Source: a virus. From it: a stretch of 29,549 nt of DNA. A program made the translations under genes and the position numbers. The stretch covers positions 1 through 29,549 of the IMG/VR virus record IMGVR_UViG_3300034051_000038. One strand, written 5' to 3'. The notes beneath the pieces are model-generated. The model was not told the DNA's origin and did no database searches. It saw only the letters and a list, made by a program, of their open reading frames with translations. Positions 6,317 to 11,741 of this stretch are shown piece by piece (within the stretch, counting starts at the first letter, position 1; every line of letters begins with the position of its first letter).

Positions 6317-6939
6317 GCTGGTCTAAATTTATTTGGTTCTTTTACTTGTTCAATAGTTTGTATTTTATCCCAAAACAAACCAGTCCAACCCATTTCAATA
6401 GATTTTTCTATAACGCTTGTACATTGTTCATTTGTGTAGCTTTCCATTTTCTTTAAAATAGTATTTATTGTTTGTTGACTTAATGCCTTACGAATTGACT
6501 TTCTGTATTCAATCCAAGAATCTAAAATTAGTTCTTTTTCATTCTTTTCTTTCTTATCATTCTTGTTTGTTGTTGATCGTTTGTTAGTCGTTTGTTGATT
6601 GTTTGTTATTGGTTTGTTAGTAATTTCGTTTTCATCTTGGTAACACTCATATTTACAGATAGTTACTATCGTAAATTGGCTTGTTGATTTTACTTCAATT
6701 TCATTTGTCTTTTCTAACTTTTTTAAAATGGTTCTAATTTGCTGAATACTTATTCCAGTAGCATTAGAAATATTACCCAAAGAAGAAATAAATTGACCTC
6801 TTTTAACATCGTTACCTTGCCATTTAGCGTCTTTATGGTTCGCTTTAATTAACATGTACAAAAACAAATGTACAGCTTCGGACTTATTAAACCATTCCCA
6901 GTCTAAAAACTTTCTATGTATTTTAATCCAACCGCTCAT
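6307..6939 (-). CDS. Phage replication initiator with winged-helix N-terminus
   Basis: 210 residues. Residues about 1-95 (WIKIHRKFLDWEWFN, FLYMLIKANH, ISSLGNISNATGISIQQIRTILKKLE) have the pattern of DnaD-like or replisome-organiser N-terminal winged-helix domains. A low-complexity Asn/Thr/Lys linker (about 107-132) follows, then a helical C-terminal domain ending in KFRPAWS. The DNA encoding the linker holds four phased 11-bp repeats, so the protein probably binds inside its own gene as lambda O does. It overlaps the helicase gene and the gene at 6923. Confidence 0.75.
   Translation of the reverse strand: MSGWIKIHRKFLDWEWFNKSEAVHLFLYMLIKANHKDAKWQGNDVKRGQFISSLGNISNATGISIQQIRTILKKLEKTNEIEVKSTSQFTIVTICKYECYQDENEITNKPITNNQQTTNKRSTTNKNDKKEKNEKELILDSWIEYRKSIRKALSQQTINTILKKMESYTNEQCTSVIEKSIEMGWTGLFWDKIQTIEQVKEPNKFRPAWS
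6565..6618. repeat. Iteron-like tandem repeats, candidate replication origin
   Basis: Plus-strand GTTTGTT occurs at 6565, 6579, 6590, 6601 and 6612, so the last four are spaced exactly 11 bp, one helical turn. The repeats are in the linker part of the initiator gene. Because 11 is not a multiple of three, the periodicity cannot come from a repeated peptide and is a DNA-level signal. The flanks are AT-rich. Origin function is inferred by analogy with iterons in lambdoid initiator genes. Confidence 0.65.
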
Positions 6940-7105
6940 TTCTAAAACTTTCTAGTGCTTTAATAACTGTAAACGCTTGTTTGTCATCAATACAAATTGT
7001 CATTGAATTATCTCCTACAAATATTTCAAAGCAAATAAATTCACCTTTTGAAATAGCCATTTTGTCTTTACCATCGTATTGACATTCTAAATAAATTTCA
7101 TTCAT
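6923..7105 (-). CDS. Hypothetical small beta-rich protein
   Basis: 60 residues with alternating polar/hydrophobic strands (MNEIYLECQYDG, FICFEIFVGDNSMTICI) and a C-terminal helix (AFTVIKALESFRNERLD). No known family is recognised. It is the first gene downstream of the structured RNA at 7126-7217 and overlaps the initiator gene by 17 bases, so any attenuation by that RNA would act on this gene and the replication pair together. Confidence 0.65.
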   Translation of the reverse strand: MNEIYLECQYDGKDKMAISKGEFICFEIFVGDNSMTICIDDKQAFTVIKALESFRNERLD

Positions 7106-7125
7106 TTCTAATAATTTTTAAACAT

Positions 7126-7217
7126 AAAAAAAGCCCTATAAATCCACGAGGCTCGACTTTCGTTTCATTATAAGGCTTCAATAGTTCCTTTAGAGTTTAT
7201 GGTGTCGAGCCAACTCT
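7126..7217 (-). ncRNA. Candidate structured RNA with two kissing hairpins and a terminator
   Basis: On the minus strand hairpin 1 pairs 7212-7217 with 7192-7197 (AGAGUU/AACUCU, 14-nt loop). Hairpin 2 pairs 7168-7178 with 7131-7141 (11 bp, one G-U) plus an upper 4-bp stem (7060-series positions 7160-7163 with 7146-7149) closing a 10-nt loop. A U run covers 7126-7132. The first eight loop bases of hairpin 1, GGCUCGAC, are exactly complementary to GUCGAGCC in the apical loop of hairpin 2. A TATATTTG box ends five bases before hairpin 1, so the RNA would start at the hairpin. It is either an independent 92-nt sRNA or an attenuator of the replication genes. It matches no RNA family I know. Confidence 0.65.
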
Positions 7218-7221
7218 TTTA

Positions 7222-7229
7222 CAAATATA
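7222..7229 (-). promoter_or_regulatory. Promoter -7 box TATATTTG before the structured RNA
   Basis: The minus strand reads TATATTTG (TAnnTTTG consensus), placing a start near 7216, where hairpin 1 begins. No TTG stands at the -33 position. The box overlaps an extra copy of the AATATAGTTAT element that otherwise precedes late start codons, and begins right after the stop codon of the gene at 7231. Confidence 0.55.
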
Positions 7230-7230
7230 A

Positions 7231-7638
7231 CTATATTAATTGAATAGCCATATCTGTTTTATATTTATTTTCTGTGATCCATCTTTTTACACGTCTTAAC
7301 TGGTACACGTTTTCGCATTCTAAAACATCGTTTACTAAAACTCTAGTTTCTTCTACGTAATCCGTGTTTTCAAACGCTTCTAAATACTCGCTTATAATAG
7401 TTTCATAGTGTTCCGTGTTCCACTTCGTTAAATCAATATGCGTTTTGATATTGTGGATTGTAGAAGCATGGTGTTGATTAAATACATTTCCAATAAAAGA
7501 AAACGTGTATTTATGTTCGCGTAGCTTGTTCATTAAAAAACACTTCTTGTAAATCTTTTCTTGCTGTCTTCCTTTTTTATTTAGTTCGTCACGTTCTACG
7601 TAATATAATACCATTTCTAAAACTTGTTCAGTTTTCAT
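7231..7638 (-). CDS. DnaA domain-IV-like DNA-binding protein
   Basis: 135 residues. Residues 46-67 contain FIGNVFNQHHASTIHN, which lines up with the DnaA box-binding signature (IG..FggRDH-S/T-T-V-x-H-A): IG, F, H, ST, I, H are all in register. The AAA+ domain of DnaA is absent, so it is a free DNA-binding module. Such phage proteins may recognise DnaA-box-like sites or compete with the host initiator. Its gene is followed by the structured RNA and the iteron-containing initiator gene, which supports a role in replication control. Translation starts at an ATGA junction with the 48-residue gene upstream. Confidence 0.65.
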   Translation of the reverse strand: MKTEQVLEMVLYYVERDELNKKGRQQEKIYKKCFLMNKLREHKYTFSFIGNVFNQHHASTIHNIKTHIDLTKWNTEHYETIISEYLEAFENTDYVEETRVLVNDVLECENVYQLRRVKRWITENKYKTDMAIQLI

Positions 7639-7781
7639 ATTTCTTCGATTTTAAAGTGTCCCATATTAAAGCGACCAGTTTCTATTAAATCCCATTTTTT
7701 GTAGTGGGCTAAATTCTTAGAATTAAATATCCATTCTTGAACGGTTGTTAATCCGATAATGTATGTTAGTTTGTATTTCAT
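7635..7781 (-). CDS. 48-residue small protein
   Basis: Short reading frame from ATG at 7781 to TGA at 7635, MKYKLTYIIGLTTVQEWIF at the start. It is bounded on both sides by ATGA stop/start overlaps (with 7231-7638 and 7778-7906), the strongest support that it is translated. It has a hydrophobic beginning and a basic/aromatic middle (NLAHYKKWDLIETG). No family is recognised. Confidence 0.65.
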   Translation of the reverse strand: MKYKLTYIIGLTTVQEWIFNSKNLAHYKKWDLIETGRFNMGHFKIEEI

Positions 7782-7906
7782 AATTGTTGGTTAAATTTTA
7801 TTTCACATATTCTTCTGTAAAGGTCTTCATTAAAAGACCCTCTAATTGTTTCCGGTGATGACTTTGTTTTCCAAAACTGAATCATCCTTTGCAGTTTAAA
7901 TACCAT
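7778..7906 (-). CDS. 42-residue basic small protein
   Basis: ATG at 7906, TGA at 7778. The peptide begins MVFKLQRMIQFWKTK and is basic throughout. The stop overlaps the next ATG (ATGA), and the start lies inside the end of the upstream gene (11-base overlap), the usual packing of this operon. A small DNA- or protein-binding role is possible; nothing more can be read. Confidence 0.6.
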   Translation of the reverse strand: MVFKLQRMIQFWKTKSSPETIRGSFNEDLYRRICEIKFNQQL

Positions 7907-8237
7907 AATAAGACCAGTCTTTTTCGTCCGTGTATAAATCGCGCATTTTCTCTAGTGATTCGTTATATAGCCAAAGTGTTTGGTTTCTAAACTCTTTAAC
8001 TTGTTCTTGTAGCCATTGTTTATAATCGTCCGTTATTTCAATGTTACCAGCTTCGTCGTTAAGTTCGTGGAAAAACGTACCGCTCAAAGGAGTAATTGTA
8101 AAGTCTGTATAATGTCCCGTGCATTCTTCCGACCATTCAAACTCGCAAAGAACTTCGTAGTAATATTCGCCGTAAACATATTCTAAGTTCATGTGTAAAG
8201 CTGTAAGCGTGTAGTCTGTTATTTCAAAGTTGTTCAT
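7896..8237 (-). CDS. Hypothetical acidic, aromatic-rich protein
   Basis: 113 residues, rich in Glu, Asp, Tyr and Trp (EYVYGEYYYEVLCEFEW, then DWSYYGI at the end), with a beta-rich first half and a helical end (about 70-105). The negative charge would suit a DNA mimic or inhibitor of a host DNA-binding protein, a common early-phage strategy, but there is no family match to support it. It follows the small membrane gene by one base. Confidence 0.65.
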   Translation of the reverse strand: MNNFEITDYTLTALHMNLEYVYGEYYYEVLCEFEWSEECTGHYTDFTITPLSGTFFHELNDEAGNIEITDDYKQWLQEQVKEFRNQTLWLYNESLEKMRDLYTDEKDWSYYGI

Positions 8238-8238
8238 C

Positions 8239-8436
8239 TTATTTATTTTTAGTGATTAACGCTCCGTATTTTTCTAATACTGGCGATTGAATGTGTTTAG
8301 CTTCTGTTTGCGTTGCTTTATTCGTGTTTGTATAGTCTGGCTGTGTGAAAGTAAAGTAACCTATTACAGACCAAAATAATGTAAATGCAATAGCACTACC
8401 GATAAAGTCTTTTTGTGTTTCGTTTAGTGTTTTCAT
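8239..8436 (-). CDS. Small one-helix membrane protein
   Basis: 65 residues with one transmembrane segment (about residues 12-30, IGSAIAFTLFWSVIGYFTF) and a polar C-terminal tail rich in Thr, Asn and Lys, presumably exposed. No signal cleavage site is obvious. It is the second gene of the early operon and overlaps the first by four bases. Function unknown. Confidence 0.65.
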   Translation of the reverse strand: MKTLNETQKDFIGSAIAFTLFWSVIGYFTFTQPDYTNTNKATQTEAKHIQSPVLEKYGALITKNK

Positions 8437-8597
8437 GATTCTAAAGTTTTTAATAAGTTGTTAATAGTTGCCCAACGTGTAACAGCTGAATCTGTAATAG
8501 GGTCATTTGCGCCTAACGTTTCTAAACATTTTTGCACTTCATTGTACAAGTCTTGTTCTTGCGTTTTAATAATGTCAATCATTTGTTTTGCATTCAT
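8433..8597 (-). CDS. First gene of the early operon, small helical protein
   Basis: 54 residues from ATG at 8597 (MNAKQMIDIIKTQEQDLYNEV). The frame is open further upstream, but an earlier start (8666) would lie upstream of the promoter start site, so 8597 is chosen. It is acidic, with a helical hairpin pattern. It lies about 30 nt behind the predicted transcription start of the early promoter, so it is probably the first protein made. No family is recognised. Confidence 0.65.
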   Translation of the reverse strand: MNAKQMIDIIKTQEQDLYNEVQKCLETLGANDPITDSAVTRWATINNLLKTLES

Positions 8598-8633
8598 TGT
8601 AGTTAATTTTAGTGTTTGTGAATTAGTTATATG

Positions 8634-8663
8634 CAAATATAAATATAATGTTTCAATTATCAA
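8634..8663 (-). promoter_or_regulatory. Early promoter, TTG-N19-TATATTTG
   Basis: The minus strand has TTG at 8661-8663, 19 bases, then TATATTTG at 8634-8641. This agrees fully with the Bacteroidota primary sigma promoter (TTG about 19-20 bp before TAnnTTTG). Transcription would start near 8628, ahead of the ATG at 8597, and run through the replication and recombination genes to the terminator at 702-727. It is the best promoter in the window. Confidence 0.8.
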
Positions 8664-8758
8664 CAAATATTTTTCACTTATTTACAATTTATTTTTAAAA
8701 TGCTTGATTTTACTAGGGAAAATTTATACCCGATTGGGTGCAAAAACATATAATGGAG

Positions 8759-8769
8759 GTGAAATTCAC
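8759..8769. promoter_or_regulatory. Palindrome in the early/late intergenic region, possible operator
   Basis: GTGAAATTCAC is a perfect 5-bp inverted repeat around one base. A second small inverted repeat, ACCC-GATT-GGGT, lies at about 8728-8739. Both are in the longest gene-free stretch (8598-8864), which otherwise holds only the early promoter and the late terminator. A binding site for the phage HTH protein is a weak guess. Confidence 0.25.
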
Positions 8770-8791
8770 TTAATTATACTTGAATGCGTAT

Positions 8792-8827
8792 AAAAAAAGG
8801 GGCTACCAACGTAATGATAACCCCTTT
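8792..8827 (-). terminator. Rho-independent terminator ending the late operon
   Basis: On the minus strand AAAGGGG (8821-8827) pairs with CCCCTTT (8796-8802), followed by a T run (plus-strand A at 8792-8798). It lies 38 bases after the stop of the metallophosphoesterase gene and insulates the early promoter from late transcription. Confidence 0.85.
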
Positions 8828-8864
8828 CTATAATACAAAACTAATTTAACTCTGTAAATATACG

Positions 8865-9923
8865 TTAAAAATAATACTCATTAATACTTTTTTGTTCTTT
8901 TCCGTAATTAAAATGGATAAACCCACTTTGTCCTAGCTGAAAGTTAGTAGCCACCCAGTTACTAGAGGGGCTAAATGCTGGATAGTTGTAATACTTAAAC
9001 ACGTCCGAACTAGATGAGTCGAACAAGTATAAATGACTATCGCCTTTTTCGAATATTATTTCGTAGCCTTTGTTTAATAGTTGGTTCGTGTTTAAATAGC
9101 CTACTATTTTATTAATCTGGTTCGCGTCAATTTTTGGACGAAAACCGAACTTTAAGTTATGAGTGTCTTTTCCGTGTGTCGTAACAAAACAATAGTTACC
9201 GATTATCTGGTGATCAATAAATAAAGTCTGGTTAGTTACTTCTACGTTTTTTAAATCTCTTTCGACGTATGTTTTAAAAAACTGGTTAACAAAGTAACTA
9301 AAATCACCAGAATGATTATCATTACAGATATTACGCACGTAGATTTTATCGTAATATGGTGAAAGCTGTGTTACTAACATGGTCTTAAATAAGAATCCAA
9401 CGTCAAACGCTTTTTGGTTACTCATGTTCTGCGGTAACGAATGCCCACCGCGTGTAGTTTGTCCGTTAAATCCGTCTAAATAGTCGCCTAAATCCAGTAA
9501 ATAAAGTACGTTCGAATTCTGTTTAGCCAAAGTGTAGTTAATCATTTTTTCTAAACGCTCAAATAAAATGTTTTCGTTCCATTCCGAAGGGTATAAACTA
9601 CGACCTTTATCGCCAGCATCCATTCCTATATGAACATCGGTAAAAACTAACTTGTCGAATTCACCTTCGTAGACATTTCGCTTTACTTTTTCTACGTTTA
9701 ATTTAGGTGCGTTTTCTAGTAGCTTAACGAAGTCTAAATCTAGTTCTTCACCACTTGCAAAATTCGGGTTTTTAAAGAATAAACTTGCATCTTTTGTTTT
9801 TAACCACCCGTGCTTAACGTCTTTGTCATCTAGTCCTAGACTATTTGCTTCATGTTTAATAGCGCGGAATTGTTTTACTACATCGAATTCTTCTTGGCTT
9901 ATTCTCGGTCTAAAATTACCCAT
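8865..9923 (-). CDS. Calcineurin-like metallophosphoesterase
   Basis: 352 residues. After a charged 90-residue N-terminal region come the metal-binding motifs: D96-x-H98 (VFTDVHIG), G-D147 (LDLGDYLD), N203-H204 (CNDNHSGD, a variant of GNHD), H250 (VTTHGKD) and H255. All residues needed for a two-metal centre are present. The substrate is unknown; relatives include DNA/RNA phosphodiesterases and protein phosphatases. It is the last gene of the late transcript, after the lysis cassette and before a terminator, so it may be packaged, act late on nucleic acids, or be a moron gene. Confidence 0.8.
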   Translation of the reverse strand: MGNFRPRISQEEFDVVKQFRAIKHEANSLGLDDKDVKHGWLKTKDASLFFKNPNFASGEELDLDFVKLLENAPKLNVEKVKRNVYEGEFDKLVFTDVHIGMDAGDKGRSLYPSEWNENILFERLEKMINYTLAKQNSNVLYLLDLGDYLDGFNGQTTRGGHSLPQNMSNQKAFDVGFLFKTMLVTQLSPYYDKIYVRNICNDNHSGDFSYFVNQFFKTYVERDLKNVEVTNQTLFIDHQIIGNYCFVTTHGKDTHNLKFGFRPKIDANQINKIVGYLNTNQLLNKGYEIIFEKGDSHLYLFDSSSSDVFKYYNYPAFSPSSNWVATNFQLGQSGFIHFNYGKEQKSINEYYF

Positions 9924-9925
9924 AT

Positions 9926-10363
9926 TTAAAGTTTAGTAAGAAGTTTTAACCTACTTCTAAAGGTTTCATTAAAGGTAAACTTAACAAGTAAGCCTAAAAT
10001 GAATGACAATATTACAATAAACCAATTGATTTTATACTTTGTTATAAATTTATTTTTGTATTTAACTTTCAAAACGTCCGCTTTTACAACTTTAGTTTTG
10101 TATCTGTATTCAATACGCGTTTGAAACCTCGTTTTAGGCACGAAAGAAGCGTTGTAACGAACGATAGTATCTTTTTGAACGATTACCTTCTCCCAATAAA
10201 TAGAGTCTCTTAGAACGTACGGAATGGAGTCAATAGAATTTATTTTAATTGTGTCGCTAGTTTCATCACATTTATAGCCTTTTTTCATGGCTTTAACTAC
10301 GTGGTAATGTGCGGAACAAGAATAAAGAAATAGACTAGTAAGAAGTATAAATAGTTTTTCCAT
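9926..10363 (-). CDS. Single-protein spanin (u-spanin-like lipoprotein with C-terminal helix)
   Basis: 145 residues. The N-terminus is a lipoprotein signal, MEKLFILLTSLFLYSC, with lipobox L13-Y-S-C16. Residues 17-110 form a beta-rich, charged periplasmic span. One C-terminal transmembrane helix (about 113-130, WFIVILSFILGLLV) is followed by a basic tail (R137, R139, K140, K144) that should be cytoplasmic. An outer-membrane lipid anchor and inner-membrane helix in one chain is the architecture of T1-type unimolecular spanins. The gene overlaps the endolysin gene by 29 bases, completing a holin-endolysin-spanin cassette. The assignment is by topology and position. Confidence 0.75.
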   Translation of the reverse strand: MEKLFILLTSLFLYSCSAHYHVVKAMKKGYKCDETSDTIKINSIDSIPYVLRDSIYWEKVIVQKDTIVRYNASFVPKTRFQTRIEYRYKTKVVKADVLKVKYKNKFITKYKINWFIVILSFILGLLVKFTFNETFRSRLKLLTKL

Positions 10364-10772
10364 TTTTTTTAGTGGCTTTAAGAACTTGTTTACGATTGTT
10401 AGTTTTCTTGTAGCTAACGTGTACCCATGCTGGCTCTTTGTCCGTTCCGAATTCCCAGATTAACTGATCAAAAACTAAATTATCTTTTATGTAATTAAAA
10501 CCTTTAGCACCTATGTTAACGTCCATCGCTTCTGCCATAGAATGCTGTGAATTTTTTGCGCCACCGCAAGCCTTGTTAACAGCTACATTTCTAAACCCGC
10601 TATTAATTTTAATAGGAGTATTTAAGTATGCTCTTAATGGTTCGAATACGTTTTCACATAGAAGTTTAGCGCGTTCTATTTCAAACTCGTTCATCTTATT
10701 AGGTATAGACCTAGCTATCGCTGTGCCAGACGCTTCGAATTCAGCTACGGTTACGTGTTTACTTAAGTTCAT
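10335..10772 (-). CDS. Endolysin, M15-type zinc peptidase (D,D-carboxypeptidase-like)
   Basis: 145 residues of the peptidase M15A/M15_3 family. INSGFRNVAVNKACGGAKNSQH gives the 'SGFR' and 'SxH' motifs; zinc ligands are H77, D84 (SQHSMAEAMDV) and H118 (WVHVSY). The enzyme cuts peptide cross-links of peptidoglycan. It has no signal peptide, so it needs the holin encoded just before it (14-base overlap). Length and motif spacing are normal for phage enzymes of this type. Confidence 0.85.
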   Translation of the reverse strand: MNLSKHVTVAEFEASGTAIARSIPNKMNEFEIERAKLLCENVFEPLRAYLNTPIKINSGFRNVAVNKACGGAKNSQHSMAEAMDVNIGAKGFNYIKDNLVFDQLIWEFGTDKEPAWVHVSYKKTNNRKQVLKATKKNGKTIYTSY

Positions 10773-11184
10773 CTATTTGCTCTTTAGAACGCTTTAAAAA
10801 TGCTATAAATTTATCCCAAACATTTACGCCAGTTACACTAAAGTAGCTTTCGTTAATGCTTTTAACTTCTGTAATTACGCAGAAAAAAGTAAACGCTTTA
10901 GTTAACACTAGGTCAATAGCTATAAAGTGACCTAAAATGTCAGCAACTACAAATTTTTCTAGTAAGAAAATAAAAACAATCGCACCCGCATAAAGCAAAG
11001 ACTTTGTTATTGTGTGTGAAAGTCTACGGGAACGTATCGAAACCCATCCATTCTTTTTAACCGAACGCCATATACCAAAACAAGTATCTAACACTATGGA
11101 TAGCACGGCTATTAATACTAACGGCGCAACGGGTGCTAAAATTGCAAGTGTAGAAATAGCTAAAATGGACAGCTTTGTTTTCAT
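10759..11184 (-). CDS. Holin (phage holin family 4-like)
   Basis: 141 residues with three or four hydrophobic segments (about 5-31, 64-82, 88-105). A basic cytoplasmic loop after the first, RSVKKNGWVSIRSRRLSHTI, resembles the toxin-secretion/phage-lysis holin family. The C-terminal region is amphipathic and charged (FIAFLKRSKEQIDELK). It directly precedes and overlaps the endolysin gene, which supports the holin assignment. Start: the ATG at 11184 shares its last base with the stop of the connector gene. Confidence 0.75.
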   Translation of the reverse strand: MKTKLSILAISTLAILAPVAPLVLIAVLSIVLDTCFGIWRSVKKNGWVSIRSRRLSHTITKSLLYAGAIVFIFLLEKFVVADILGHFIAIDLVLTKAFTFFCVITEVKSINESYFSVTGVNVWDKFIAFLKRSKEQIDELK

Positions 11185-11741
11185 TAAAATACCATTATTT
11201 GGTTATTGTAACCATTGTCGTTATATCCGCGACCACAAGCACCACCACAAACACCAACGCAGTGACAAGCATCTATTTGAGGGCGTAAATCCGTGTCGCG
11301 GTTTTCTTGACTTATGAATAATGGAAATAAGTTTTTATTAGCTAGTAAATATCTAATTAATCTTTGCTCAAAGAACGACGCCTTTTGTGCGTAATGCTCC
11401 ATTCCGAATGCTACTTCTGCGCGACTAACCGAACCGCTATTATCGCCGAATTGTGTTTGTAAACCTTTGTTCTTAAGTTGGTAGGTAAGTCCGAAAATAG
11501 CGTCTTCTGCTGATCTCCAAGCCACAACGGGTTGTATAAATCCTACTAGCGTTTCTTCGTCTGGGTTTAAAGTCTGTGCGTTATAATCTGCAAGTAAAGC
11601 GTTATAAAACACACTACCTAGAATGGGTTGTACTCTTAAGTCTGCTTGTGTCTTAATGTAAGGCGTTACGTCTGTTACGTCTACGTTAGCAGTTATTGGC
11701 GTGTTCGTCTTTAAGTAGGTTTCTGTAATAAAATATAACAT
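11184..11741 (-). CDS. Head-tail connector-like protein with Cys-rich C-terminus
   Basis: 185 residues. It begins with MLYFITETYLKTNTPIT and a 'PYIKTQADLRVQPILG' segment that I associate with Bacteroidota head-tail adaptor proteins (DUF6712-like), followed by helices. The C-terminal 27 residues contain CHCVGVCGGACGRG (C159, H160, C161, C165, C169), an unusual cluster that might bind metal or form disulfides. It follows the portal gene with a one-base overlap, the normal place for a connector. Function by position and fold pattern only. Confidence 0.6.
   Translation of the reverse strand: MLYFITETYLKTNTPITANVDVTDVTPYIKTQADLRVQPILGSVFYNALLADYNAQTLNPDEETLVGFIQPVVAWRSAEDAIFGLTYQLKNKGLQTQFGDNSGSVSRAEVAFGMEHYAQKASFFEQRLIRYLLANKNLFPLFISQENRDTDLRPQIDACHCVGVCGGACGRGYNDNGYNNQIMVF

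Noticed and set aside
7131-7178. Reading hairpin 2 as just a simple terminator
   Set aside because: It does end in a U run, but the upper stem, the exposed 10-nt loop and its 8-nt complement in hairpin 1 are not needed for termination, so a wider structure was reported instead.
8752-8760. GGAGG on the plus strand, like a Shine-Dalgarno sequence
   Set aside because: No open frame of useful length follows, and genes here do not use Shine-Dalgarno sites.
8836-8843. Minus-strand TAGTTTTG resembling TAnnTTTG
   Set aside because: No TTG at the right distance and it would fire directly into the terminator at 8792-8827.
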